In this document: one piece after another, positions 18,065 to 25,970 of the stretch
Layout: the number at the start of each line of letters is the position of its first letter
Position numbering within the stretch: the first letter of the stretch is position 1
Assembly: GCF_900143075.1 (NCBI RefSeq)
Contig: NZ_FRCY01000003.1
Span: 434,001-498,000, forward strand
DNA length: 64,000 nt
Reading direction: 5' to 3'
DNA from: Cyclobacterium lianum
GTDB taxonomy: Bacteria > Bacteroidota > Bacteroidia > Cytophagales > Cyclobacteriaceae
Notes under the pieces: generated by a model
The model's database searches: none
What the model saw: the letters and a program-made list of their open reading frames with translations, nothing else
What the model was told of the DNA's origin: nothing
Translations under genes and position numbers: made by a program

Positions 18065-19867
18065 ATGATACGCAAAAGTCTGCCCCTTTTTTATTTTCTA
18101 TTATTATTTGCCACTACATCAAGCTATGGGCAATTGTACCCCTATAAATGGAGAGTAGGGTTGGGGACGGATTTCAGCCGCTCCCTGAATTCTTATCAAA
18201 TAAATAAATTTTCGGATCTGAAACGCATTTATGAATTGGATCAACCACTCCGTCCGGAGAAAAATTGGACCCTGAGTATTGAAAAAAGGTTGAGCCCTGG
18301 ATTAAGCCTGGCGCTTTCGGGGAGCAGATACACCTTATCTGAGACCAGCCCAAATGGTGCCGTGCAAAATTCCGGGATTCTTCGGATACGGGAAATTGAA
18401 ACTACAGCTACCACGTTTGGTACTTCGCTGATGCTGAGAACGGATAATGGCAAATTGCTTGGAGAAAATGCTTTTTTTGCCCCTTACCTTAGTATTGGTG
18501 CCGGATGGATTTACCGGGAAGGAAAAGGACAGCAGGTGAAGATGGCCATTGAGCCATTACCAACCATAATAATAAATGAGGATTCAGGATTTGAGTATTC
18601 AAAAAACAATCTGTACTGGTCGGCCGGGTTCGGCACCCGGCTAAAAGTGAGCAAGCAGTTGGAAGTGTTTTTCCAATCGGATATTGAGGGCAACCTGAGC
18701 CAGATAAACGATGAAAATACCTACTTTGGTATGCTGAATCAAAGCGCTCCTCTGGGAAAAAATTCACCTCCTCTCGGATGGCTGGTACATCACCGAATGG
18801 GTCTTAAATTCAGTTTCGTTCCTTCTGAAAAAGCCTATCGTGCCAGCGTAATCAACCCTTCAACGAAAGCCACCCGGCAGGTTTTGTCAGCAGAGACGCA
18901 GCCATCTGAGAATGAAAACGGTTTGCTCTCTCTAAATGCCACGGTTAGCTTGACTGAGAGAGGAATCAACGTTACTACACAGGCCAAACCTGAACCAATG
19001 AAAGAAGCCGACCCTGGTATTAGCGACAGAACCGGGGCAAATGAGACCATTTATTATTATTCCTACCCAGGAAGTCCGGATGCAGGCCAACAGGGAACTA
19101 GATTCAGACCTGAGGCAAGCCAGAATAGGATCGTGTATGGTCATTCCGGATTCGAAGAATACGGTCAGCGCAGTAATCAATATGGATATCAGGATATCCG
19201 AAGATCGGGGACAAATTCCACTGGCATACCGCTTAGATCTACCCAGCCAGACAGAAGTGCGAGCTGGCTATTTTGGGTACCTCCTATTGCTGCCTTATCC
19301 TCTCTAAATAACGCAGCGGATCCTACATTACCAGCCGCTGCGGACAGCTCTGGTTTTCAGTCAAACATACCCAAAAGCCCTGAACCGATGCAGAAAAGAG
19401 ATATAAATCCGGTATACGAAGTCAACAGGGCTCCGGTACCTTCAAAATTATTCAACCCGGGCTTTTCCAATACCATTTTTATCCCGGTTCCGGTAACGAC
19501 CCATGGAGACAGTTTAAAAAAAGAAAGAATGAAATTGCCGGTCACTCGGGTAATGATCTATTTCGAAAATGCGAAAAGTGAGTTGTCCGCGCCTGCTTTC
19601 GAAAAATTGAAAGAAATCGCCGGCACCCTCTACGATTACCCGAAGGCAGCAATCTCCATTAAGGGCTTCGCAGACCATACCGGAAGTATTTCATACAACA
19701 TGGCGTTAATTGAGAAAAGATCGCAGGCTGTAGCTGAAGTTTTAAGAATACAACATGGAATTCCGGCAGATAGAATACAGCTACTCCCGGGGGCATTATT
19801 GGTCAGAAGTGAAGTGAAAAAGCCGAGAAAAGAGGATCGGGTGGTAGAATTACAGATCTTGTTTTAA
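18065..19867 (+). CDS. OmpA-family outer membrane protein
   Basis: The open frame runs from 18035, overlapping the previous gene, but the ATG at 18065 starts a proper signal peptide (MIRKSLPLFYFLLLFATTSS then YGQ); product about 600 residues. About residues 25-265 form a beta-barrel-like region, 265-490 is a polar, Pro/Ser/Gln-rich linker, and 490-600 is an OmpA C-terminal domain: VMIYFENAKSELSAPAFEKL and ISIKGFADHTGSISYNMALI, then RSQAVAEVL. That domain binds peptidoglycan, usually through Asp and Arg residues in this segment (FADHT and the later RSQAV). The protein therefore anchors the outer membrane, or a surface complex, to the wall. The unusually long linker is noteworthy. Its neighbour upstream is probably its partner. 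Confidence 0.85.
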   Translation: MIRKSLPLFYFLLLFATTSSYGQLYPYKWRVGLGTDFSRSLNSYQINKFSDLKRIYELDQPLRPEKNWTLSIEKRLSPGLSLALSGSRYTLSETSPNGAVQNSGILRIREIETTATTFGTSLMLRTDNGKLLGENAFFAPYLSIGAGWIYREGKGQQVKMAIEPLPTIIINEDSGFEYSKNNLYWSAGFGTRLKVSKQLEVFFQSDIEGNLSQINDENTYFGMLNQSAPLGKNSPPLGWLVHHRMGLKFSFVPSEKAYRASVINPSTKATRQVLSAETQPSENENGLLSLNATVSLTERGINVTTQAKPEPMKEADPGISDRTGANETIYYYSYPGSPDAGQQGTRFRPEASQNRIVYGHSGFEEYGQRSNQYGYQDIRRSGTNSTGIPLRSTQPDRSASWLFWVPPIAALSSLNNAADPTLPAAADSSGFQSNIPKSPEPMQKRDINPVYEVNRAPVPSKLFNPGFSNTIFIPVPVTTHGDSLKKERMKLPVTRVMIYFENAKSELSAPAFEKLKEIAGTLYDYPKAAISIKGFADHTGSISYNMALIEKRSQAVAEVLRIQHGIPADRIQLLPGALLVRSEVKKPRKEDRVVELQILF

Positions 19868-19882
19868 TTTTGTAAAAAAGAG

Positions 19883-20602
19883 ATGCTTATGGAGCTACGA
19901 CAAAAACGAAGGCTGGTAGTCTTGACGGGAGCGGGTATTTCAGCTGAAAGTGGTATCAGAACCTTCCGGGATGACAATGGGCTCTGGGAAGGTCACGACC
20001 TGGCTGAAGTTGCCACGCCGGAAGGATGGAACAAAAACAGGGCACTGGTTCTCGATTTTTACAACCAGCGCAGGAAAGCCTGTCTTAAGGCCAAACCCAA
20101 TGCCGCACACCTGAAACTTGCCGAACTTGAAGACTCCTATGAGGTGACCATCATCACGCAGAATGTAGATGACCTTCATGAAAAAGCCGGTTCTTCGCAC
20201 ATCATCCACCTTCACGGGGAACTGTGCAAATCACAAAGCACAGTAGATCCGCGAATCACCTACCCGATCGATGGCTGGGAACTAAAACTGGGGGATACCT
20301 GCGAAAAAGGTTCTCAATTGAGGCCTTTTGTCGTTTGGTTTGGGGAACCTGTACCCAAAATGGTGGAAGCCATTGCGGCAGTCTCTCAAGCGGAAGCATT
20401 GGCCGTTATTGGCACCTCCATGCTGGTGTATCCAGCTGCCGGCCTCATTGACTACGCTGAGGAAGCCATTCCCAAATTTATCATTGACCCCAGTATTCCT
20501 TCTCTCTACCCTATAGCCAACCTCTTTCCTATCGCTGAAAAAGCGGGTACCGGAGTAGCAAAAATGGAAAAAGCATTGCAATCGTGGGAGTTTGAGGACT
20601 AA
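19883..20602 (+). CDS. cobB: Sir2-family NAD-dependent deacylase, class III (sirtuin)
   Basis: 239 residues. The NAD-binding signature GAGISAESGIRTFR lies at about 16-29, TQNVDDLHE at about 92-100, and the catalytic His is His111 (HLHGEL). Tyr60-x-x-Arg63 (LDFYNQRR) is the pair that in SIRT5 and E. coli CobB recognises acidic acyl groups, so desuccinylase/demalonylase activity is predicted. The zinc lobe is reduced: between HLHGELC and the DTCEKGSQLRPFVVWFGE motif I see just two cysteines instead of four. It starts 15 bases after the OmpA gene; the start at 19883 or the Met two codons later are equally possible. Whether it is really an operon partner of the membrane genes or just close by is unclear. 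Confidence 0.92.
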   Translation: MLMELRQKRRLVVLTGAGISAESGIRTFRDDNGLWEGHDLAEVATPEGWNKNRALVLDFYNQRRKACLKAKPNAAHLKLAELEDSYEVTIITQNVDDLHEKAGSSHIIHLHGELCKSQSTVDPRITYPIDGWELKLGDTCEKGSQLRPFVVWFGEPVPKMVEAIAAVSQAEALAVIGTSMLVYPAAGLIDYAEEAIPKFIIDPSIPSLYPIANLFPIAEKAGTGVAKMEKALQSWEFED

Positions 20603-20641
20603 CCTCAGATTTTTTTTACATTTGTTTTTAATCCTGTCATT

Positions 20642-21265
20642 TTGAAAACAGCAACAAGAAAACGGCCACAGGCCTCCCTGGCGAAAATACTGGGAAAAAA
20701 CACGCTCAAATTAACCCTTGCCGGAATATTTATTGGATACCTCCATTCCGAAGATGGCTGGGTAGCTCTTTTTCTGGCCAGTTATTTGGTATATACGTTG
20801 ACAAAAAGATGGCAATCACCTGCAGCAGACAGGCAGGTATATCTTACCGGCGCCATATTGAGCGGAGTGCTGGGAGTTTGCTGCGAGCTTTGGGGGATCT
20901 ATTTTGGCTATTGGGAATACCATGATCTGGGCCCGGACAGATCCTTCCCCTTTTGGCTGCCTTTCGCCTGGGCACTGGCCTTTACCTTTATCTACCAGCT
21001 TGAAAAGGACCTGTTTCTACTATCCGGAACCAGGCAATTGTCTGTAAAAATCATCATTACTTTACTAGTGGCCATGATATTTCCGACCTATGGGGAGATC
21101 ATTACCATCAATATGGGAGTCTGGACCTATTTCTGGCCATATCAGATCTTAGGCGTCCCCCTGCTGGCCATAGGCTTGCTGGTCATTTTCCATTCCGGCC
21201 TTAATTTCCTGATGGTATTACTCTGCAGAAAATTCGGTTGGAAAAATGAAGTCTTTAATCCCTGA
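20642..21265 (+). CDS. Multi-pass membrane protein of unknown function
   Basis: 207 residues. The first codon is TTG, and no Met codon exists in frame for over a hundred residues, so a TTG start at 20642 is the best choice. It shows about six hydrophobic helices, e.g. LTLAGIFIGYL, WVALFLASYLVYTL, AILSGVLGVCCELWGIYFGY, FWLPFAWALAFTFIYQL, IIITLLVAMIFPTYG and LLAIGLLVIFHSGLNFLMVL. Conserved-looking polar positions within membranes are Glu (CELWG), the WEYHDLGPD loop and GEIITINMGVWTYFW. I cannot name a family. It begins 40 bases after the sirtuin gene, hence may be the last gene of the run that starts at 16905. Its role is unknown. Confidence 0.6.
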   Translation: MKTATRKRPQASLAKILGKNTLKLTLAGIFIGYLHSEDGWVALFLASYLVYTLTKRWQSPAADRQVYLTGAILSGVLGVCCELWGIYFGYWEYHDLGPDRSFPFWLPFAWALAFTFIYQLEKDLFLLSGTRQLSVKIIITLLVAMIFPTYGEIITINMGVWTYFWPYQILGVPLLAIGLLVIFHSGLNFLMVLLCRKFGWKNEVFNP

Positions 21266-21282
21266 CCGTCTGGCGCTGGAAA

Positions 21283-22080
21283 TCACCTTACCACAGTCTC
21301 AAGGGTGGCCAGGTAGACCCATTTCTGATCCCTGGAATTCAGCCCTTCTTCTACGGCCAGCTGCTGCTCATCGGTAATTTCCATGTCCTCAAATTCCATA
21401 GAATTAAAAAACTGAAGGTAATCCGAATAGACATTCATGGTCATGTGCGTGGATTTGGCTTCACTCCCTGTTGGTAGGGCGGTCCGTAAAAAGCACCAGT
21501 TTTCCATTAAGTCGGCCTTTATCTTCCGCTGGTGGTGGGGTAAAAAAACTTCCTGTTCCGCTCTTTCGTAATCCTGAAATTTCCCCTCTACCGCCTTCAT
21601 CAGGTCAAAGGAGGCGAGAATACCCGGTCGGAATTCAAAATCATCGTCAGTTCTGGCCACTTCGACCATATAACTCCTCACAGCAAGGTCCCGCATATCC
21701 AGTGCATCCCTCATTTTTTGCCTCGCTTCTTCTTCGGACATGTCCGGATAAGCTTTCAAAGCATTGGCTACCCACTGATCCATATCATTCCCATTCATCA
21801 TTTTAACCGGATCACTGTAATAGGTAACAGTAACATATTGAAAATTTTCCCCTTCCAGATCCGAACCGGATTGCAGGGACCAGAGATCCCATCCATTGAT
21901 ATGTCCTTGTTCTTTGGATATCTTGTGAACATTGGCCAAAAAATCCTTGTATTCCAAATAATCCAGCACCTTGTCTGGCTCCACTTTGATAAATTCAAAG
22001 ACCAAATACTGCTGTTCCTGTCCGTATAAGTGAAAACAGACCAATAATGTGACGAACAATCCTGTTAGCTGCTTTTTCAT
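21283..22080 (-). CDS. Exported hypothetical protein
   Basis: 265 residues with a signal peptide (cleavage about YGQEQ). The mature part looks like two ferredoxin-like halves: one of about 25-110 (YLVFEFIKVEPDKVLDYLEY then FQYVTVTYYSDP) and one of about 130-265 (VARTDDDFEFRP, then MTMNVYSDYLQFF, LATLETVVR). This is reminiscent of dimeric alpha/beta-barrel or NIPSNAP-like proteins, a fold guess from secondary-structure pattern only. No catalytic motif. The gene is convergent with the membrane protein gene, whose stop lies 17 bases away. Function unknown. Confidence 0.6.
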   Translation of the reverse strand: MKKQLTGLFVTLLVCFHLYGQEQQYLVFEFIKVEPDKVLDYLEYKDFLANVHKISKEQGHINGWDLWSLQSGSDLEGENFQYVTVTYYSDPVKMMNGNDMDQWVANALKAYPDMSEEEARQKMRDALDMRDLAVRSYMVEVARTDDDFEFRPGILASFDLMKAVEGKFQDYERAEQEVFLPHHQRKIKADLMENWCFLRTALPTGSEAKSTHMTMNVYSDYLQFFNSMEFEDMEITDEQQLAVEEGLNSRDQKWVYLATLETVVR

Positions 22081-22178
22081 GACTTTGGTTATTTGGGTAC
22101 AAAGACAATATACAAAGTTTAAAACAAAAAATATACCGATTATCCGTTTTTTTAGCCATTAGGATTCATTTGTATTGT

Positions 22179-22216
22179 AAAATAAAAACCCTGAACAAGC
22201 GAAGCCTTGTTCAGGG
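22179..22216 (-). terminator. Rho-independent terminator of the aldo/keto reductase gene
   Basis: On the minus strand CCCTGAACAAG and CTTGTTCAGGG form a perfect 11-base stem around a six-base loop and are followed by TTTTTATTTT. It lies about 28 bases past the reductase stop codon. Confidence 0.9.
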
Positions 22217-22244
22217 TACATCAATTCTTTGGACCGCTACAGCT

Positions 22245-23261
22245 TTAGGCCAGTATCTTTTCTATTTCCTCGAGTTCTGATGCAGTGAAATCGCGCTTTT
22301 TTAAACTATTGACATTGTCTTGTAGCTGCTCTGCCCTGCTCACTCCTACCAATACAGAAGTTATCCGCTTGTCTTTCATCAACCAGGCAATGGCCATCTG
22401 AGCCAGGCTCTGCCCCCTGTCCCTGGCCAGGCCATTCAGTCTTTTCACTTTCGCCAGCAGATCCGGCGTAATCTTACCTGTATCCAGATACCTTCCGTCC
22501 CGGACTGCCCTGGAATCCTCAGGAAAACCATTGAGGTACTTATCGGTCAATACACCCTGTTCCAGGGGAGAAAAGGCGATCGCTCCTATCCCTTCTGATT
22601 CCAATGTGTCCAGCAGTCCATCCTCTACCCACCTGTCCATCATGCTGTAGCGGGGCTGATGGATCAGACAGGGCGTACCCAAATCTTTTAAAATTTGTGA
22701 TGCTTTTGCCGAATCTGCCGCACTGTATTGAGATATCCCTACATATAGCGCCTTTCCCTGCCTGACGATCAAATCCAAAGCACCCATGGTCTCTTCCAAA
22801 GGTGTGTCAGGGTCTGGCCGGTGATGGTAAAAGATATCCACATAGTCCAGGCCCATCCTTTTGAGACTTTGGTCCAGGCTGGCGACAAGGTATTTTTTGG
22901 AACCAAAGTTGCCATAGGGACCCGGCCACATGTCCCATCCTGCCTTGGATGAGATCAGCAATTCGTCCCGCAGAGATCGAAAGTCTTTTCTGAAAATACG
23001 CCCGAAGTTTTCTTCTGCAGAACCGTAAGGTGGCCCATAGTTATTGGCCAGGTCAAAATGGGTAATCCCCAGGTCGAAGGCAGTTCTAAGAATCGTTCTG
23101 CCATTTTTAAAATCGTCGCTGTGTCCAAAATTATGCCACAAGCCCAGAGATATCATGGGCAGGTCCAGCCCACTTTTTCCGCATCTTCTGAATTCCATGT
23201 TCCCATACCGGGAGGGGTTTGGCAGGTAGGGAAGTAAAGGGTCCTGATCGTTTATTTCCAT
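22245..23261 (-). CDS. Aldo/keto reductase, YghZ / L-glyceraldehyde-3-phosphate reductase type
   Basis: 338 residues, no signal peptide, so cytoplasmic. The catalytic tetrad of aldo/keto reductases is all present: Asp (FDLANNYG), Tyr (NNYGPPYGSAEENFGR), Lys (LLISSKAGWDMWPGPYG) and His (YVDIFYHHRPDPDTPLEET). The extra WDMWPGPYG loop and GPPYGSAEENFG are typical of the YghZ/Gpr branch related to Kv-beta subunits. NADPH-binding motifs appear near the C-terminus (SVLVGVSRAEQLQDN). These enzymes detoxify or reduce aldehydes and can act on methylglyoxal and L-glyceraldehyde 3-phosphate. It is a single gene with its own terminator. Confidence 0.9.
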   Translation of the reverse strand: MEINDQDPLLPYLPNPSRYGNMEFRRCGKSGLDLPMISLGLWHNFGHSDDFKNGRTILRTAFDLGITHFDLANNYGPPYGSAEENFGRIFRKDFRSLRDELLISSKAGWDMWPGPYGNFGSKKYLVASLDQSLKRMGLDYVDIFYHHRPDPDTPLEETMGALDLIVRQGKALYVGISQYSAADSAKASQILKDLGTPCLIHQPRYSMMDRWVEDGLLDTLESEGIGAIAFSPLEQGVLTDKYLNGFPEDSRAVRDGRYLDTGKITPDLLAKVKRLNGLARDRGQSLAQMAIAWLMKDKRITSVLVGVSRAEQLQDNVNSLKKRDFTASELEEIEKILA

Positions 23262-23317
23262 AGTAAATATGCTATTTATGGTGATTGAAATGACTATCCA
23301 AATGGTACAAACAAATA

Positions 23318-24685
23318 TTATCCGGAAGACAGTGGGATGATGCGATCACTGGAAAACCTGCTGATAAAAGATCGAAGCAGCAGTCGGGTTTCTACCACCC
23401 TTTTGACAGGCTTAAGGCAGCCCAGCACCTCGTCAACATGGCTGAAATCCATGGCCTGATCCACGTAGCCAAAGGCCGATAAAAAACCCTCTTCGACAAG
23501 CAATACCACTTCTTCCTCCGGGCCTCTTCCCTTGTCCTTTATCAGAAACCGCTCTCCCTCTCCCAAATCTTCTCCAAAAGCTGCCTCTGCCCGCTGGTTG
23601 TAGGCAACGGCGTTCTCCTTTGCACAGCAAGCCCCGCTGCATTTACCAAACTGAAAATCGTAACAGGCTCCCGCGGTCTTCTGTATGCCGCTCAACTTGG
23701 GACAGAGCGTATAGGTGTCAATTTTATCAGAGAGGCACTTCCACGCTTCCGCATGGTCCGTAAACGACATTAGCGGCTTTACGCCAGGAACAATTTTGTT
23801 GATTTGAAATCGGATGAAGCCCTCCTGATCCAGGTAAGAATAAATCCCCCAGGAAACCGATCTGACTTTCAGGGAACGGTTGTATTTGGGCCAGAGTCTT
23901 TTTATCTCCATGGCTTCCAGGAGCAATGCCAGCAATTCGCTACCGGTCAATTCAAAACTGACATCGAATATCTCGCTTTTGAGATTGATTTTGGATTTAC
24001 CGGTAAAATGCCCCATAAAGCGACTTTTGATGTTGATGGCCTTCCCGATGTATATTACTTTACCATTTTGATCATGAAAATAATACACCCCGGTAGCCTC
24101 GGGCAATGCCTCGTATTGTTCCCTGCTGATATTCGGAGGTAAGCTCAGCGCCTTGTTTCTGCCCCTAACCGCCTGACTTATTTCGTCCAGTTCATCCGCC
24201 TGAAGCAACTGGCCGAAAAGAAGAGCTGTCGCCCAGGCGTCGCCCAATGCACGGTGCCGATCCCGAACCTGTATGCCCCTCGACTCACATAACCGGCCGA
24301 GACTGTAACTTTTTAATCCTGGAAATATCTTTCTGCTAAGCCTGACGGTACAAAGCCTTTTTGGTTTAAACATTTTGTTGACCGCTTCAAACTCCCGTTT
24401 GATAAAATTATAGTCGAATGACACATTGTGCGCGACAAAAACTTTGCCTTCAAGCAGCTCCAGCAATTCATCCGCTACTTGTTCAAAGGTGGGAGCCCCA
24501 TCCAGCATGCCTGAGTCAATACCCGTGAGCCCGGTAATAAATCCTGGCACAGGCCGCCCGGGATCCAGTAGCTGCTCATAGTGGCCTGTGATTTTCTCTC
24601 CGTCATGAAAAACAATCGCGATTTCTATAATGCGGTTATTCGCAGAAAATCCTCCGGTAGTTTCAATATCGACAATGGCGTACAT
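23318..24685 (-). CDS. DEDDh exonuclease fused to a UvrC-like GIY-YIG endonuclease
   Basis: The open frame begins at 24709, but the Met at 24685-24683 opens directly with MYAIVDIETTG, the ExoI motif of DEDDh exonucleases, so I choose it (455 residues). Further exonuclease motifs are HNVSFDYNFI and the HRALGDAW end motif. After a linker, from about residue 190, comes a GIY-YIG domain: TGVYYFHDQNGKVIYIGKAI then RFMGHF. The rest (about 290-455) is a UvrC/Cho-like extension that contains a cysteine cluster (CYDFQFGKCSGACC). The fusion is known from Bacteroidota and Actinobacteria and is thought to act in DNA repair, but its role is poorly defined. It sits alone; the nearest gene on that strand is the reductase. 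Confidence 0.85.
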   Translation of the reverse strand: MYAIVDIETTGGFSANNRIIEIAIVFHDGEKITGHYEQLLDPGRPVPGFITGLTGIDSGMLDGAPTFEQVADELLELLEGKVFVAHNVSFDYNFIKREFEAVNKMFKPKRLCTVRLSRKIFPGLKSYSLGRLCESRGIQVRDRHRALGDAWATALLFGQLLQADELDEISQAVRGRNKALSLPPNISREQYEALPEATGVYYFHDQNGKVIYIGKAINIKSRFMGHFTGKSKINLKSEIFDVSFELTGSELLALLLEAMEIKRLWPKYNRSLKVRSVSWGIYSYLDQEGFIRFQINKIVPGVKPLMSFTDHAEAWKCLSDKIDTYTLCPKLSGIQKTAGACYDFQFGKCSGACCAKENAVAYNQRAEAAFGEDLGEGERFLIKDKGRGPEEEVVLLVEEGFLSAFGYVDQAMDFSHVDEVLGCLKPVKRVVETRLLLRSFISRFSSDRIIPLSSG

Positions 24686-24864
24686 CAATGGAAATATAAA
24701 TAAAGGCATTAGTCGGCAAAATTGGAAATGGAATGTTTTGTTTTCTTTCTTGAATTCTTTCTGCCAAATGCGTAATATTAAGTTTTATACTCCGTTTTTG
24801 ACCAGTATAATTTTCAGCATCATCAACCCGGTAAACCACTAGTTACAGATTAATCCAAACTTTA

Positions 24865-25398
24865 ATGAAAGAAAAAGCCGATACCTGGCAAATGGAACTG
24901 ACCCAAATCACCTGGGAATTTGAAAAATTGCTCAGTGCTCATGATTTGACCAGACTGAACCAAAAGCCTGATCCAAACCACTGGAGCCCAATGGAAATGA
25001 TCCAGCACCTGATTCTGGTCAACACCTCCTATTTCCCCATTTTTGACCGGTTAAAAAACAACACACACAAAAGCCCGCTTCTCGGAAAAGTCCCCTTTGT
25101 CGGCAAACAAATGGGTAAAATGATATTGACCGCCACCAAAAAACCAATGAAAACGAAGACTTTTAAATCCTGGGAACCTTCAGGCAGCAGTTACAACAAC
25201 GATTTACTGACTGCATTTTTTAAGCAGCAGGATGAGCTATCCGGGTATATTCAGCAACTAGATCCTTTGCTTGACCGGAATACCATGATCAGCTCACCGG
25301 CAAGCGACTGGATTGTCTATACCCTGGATGATGCATTTGAAATCATTATCCACCACGAGAAAAGGCACCTTTCCCAACTCAAATCGCTACTGCAATGA
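24865..25398 (+). CDS. DinB-superfamily protein
   Basis: 177 residues, a DinB_2-type four-helix bundle. Candidate metal ligands are the His of MIQHLILVNTSYFP (about residue 49) and the IIIHHEKRHLSQLKS cluster near the C-terminus (about residues 163-168), matching the three-His pattern. No signal peptide. The last four bases overlap the first codon of the acetyltransferase gene (ATGA), so the two are translated together. Family members include thiol S-transferases and uncharacterised stress proteins; no specific activity can be inferred here. The other DinB-like protein of this window, at 1298, is only distantly similar. Confidence 0.8.
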   Translation: MKEKADTWQMELTQITWEFEKLLSAHDLTRLNQKPDPNHWSPMEMIQHLILVNTSYFPIFDRLKNNTHKSPLLGKVPFVGKQMGKMILTATKKPMKTKTFKSWEPSGSSYNNDLLTAFFKQQDELSGYIQQLDPLLDRNTMISSPASDWIVYTLDDAFEIIIHHEKRHLSQLKSLLQ

Positions 25399-25970
25399 AA
25401 TCAGAAAAGGAAAAAATGCTGGCCGGCGAATTGTACCTGGCATCCGACGAAACCCTGGCTAAAGAAAGAACGCATGCCCGCCGCCTGCTGAAGGTGCTAA
25501 ACGACAGCTTTCCTGATGAACACCACAAAAGAAAAGAAATACTGACCGAATTGTTTGGAAAAATCGGGAATGATTTCGGTCTTGAACCACCTTTTTTCTG
25601 TGACTACGGCTACAATATCCAAATCGGAGATCAGGTGTTTTTTAATTTTAACTGTGTCATTCTGGATGTCACTCCTGTCACCATAGGGGATCGTTGCCTG
25701 TTTGGGCCCGGTGTTCATATCTATGCAGCGACGCATCCGGTAAATGCTGAAGTTCGTGGCAGCCTGCAGGAATTTGGAAAACCCGTCCATATAGAAAACG
25801 ACGTCTGGGTAGGAGGCGGTGCCATCGTCTGCCCCGGAGTGACAATAGGCGCCAGAAGCATCATTGCGGCCGGAGCGGTGGTTACCAAGGACATCCCTGC
25901 AGATGTCCTGGCAGGAGGCAATCCTGCCAGGATAATCAAATCTATCGACGAGAGGCCAAAAGAGACCTGA
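25395..25970 (+). CDS. maa: Sugar O-acetyltransferase, maltose acetyltransferase family
   Basis: 191 residues. An N-terminal helical domain (EKMLAGELYLASDETLAKER, about residues 6-30) is typical of Maa/LacA/NodL enzymes. It is followed by a left-handed beta-helix of hexapeptide repeats (e.g. VTIGDRCLFGPGVHIY, VWVGGGAIVCPGVTIGARSI). The catalytic His lies in the IYAATHPVNAEVR loop. The enzyme transfers acetyl from acetyl-CoA to a sugar hydroxyl, in the cytoplasm as a trimer. It overlaps the DinB gene by four bases. It is convergent with the acyl-CoA ligase, and the two stop codons abut exactly (TGA at 25968-25970, TCA at 25971-25973). Confidence 0.9.
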   Translation: MKSEKEKMLAGELYLASDETLAKERTHARRLLKVLNDSFPDEHHKRKEILTELFGKIGNDFGLEPPFFCDYGYNIQIGDQVFFNFNCVILDVTPVTIGDRCLFGPGVHIYAATHPVNAEVRGSLQEFGKPVHIENDVWVGGGAIVCPGVTIGARSIIAAGAVVTKDIPADVLAGGNPARIIKSIDERPKET

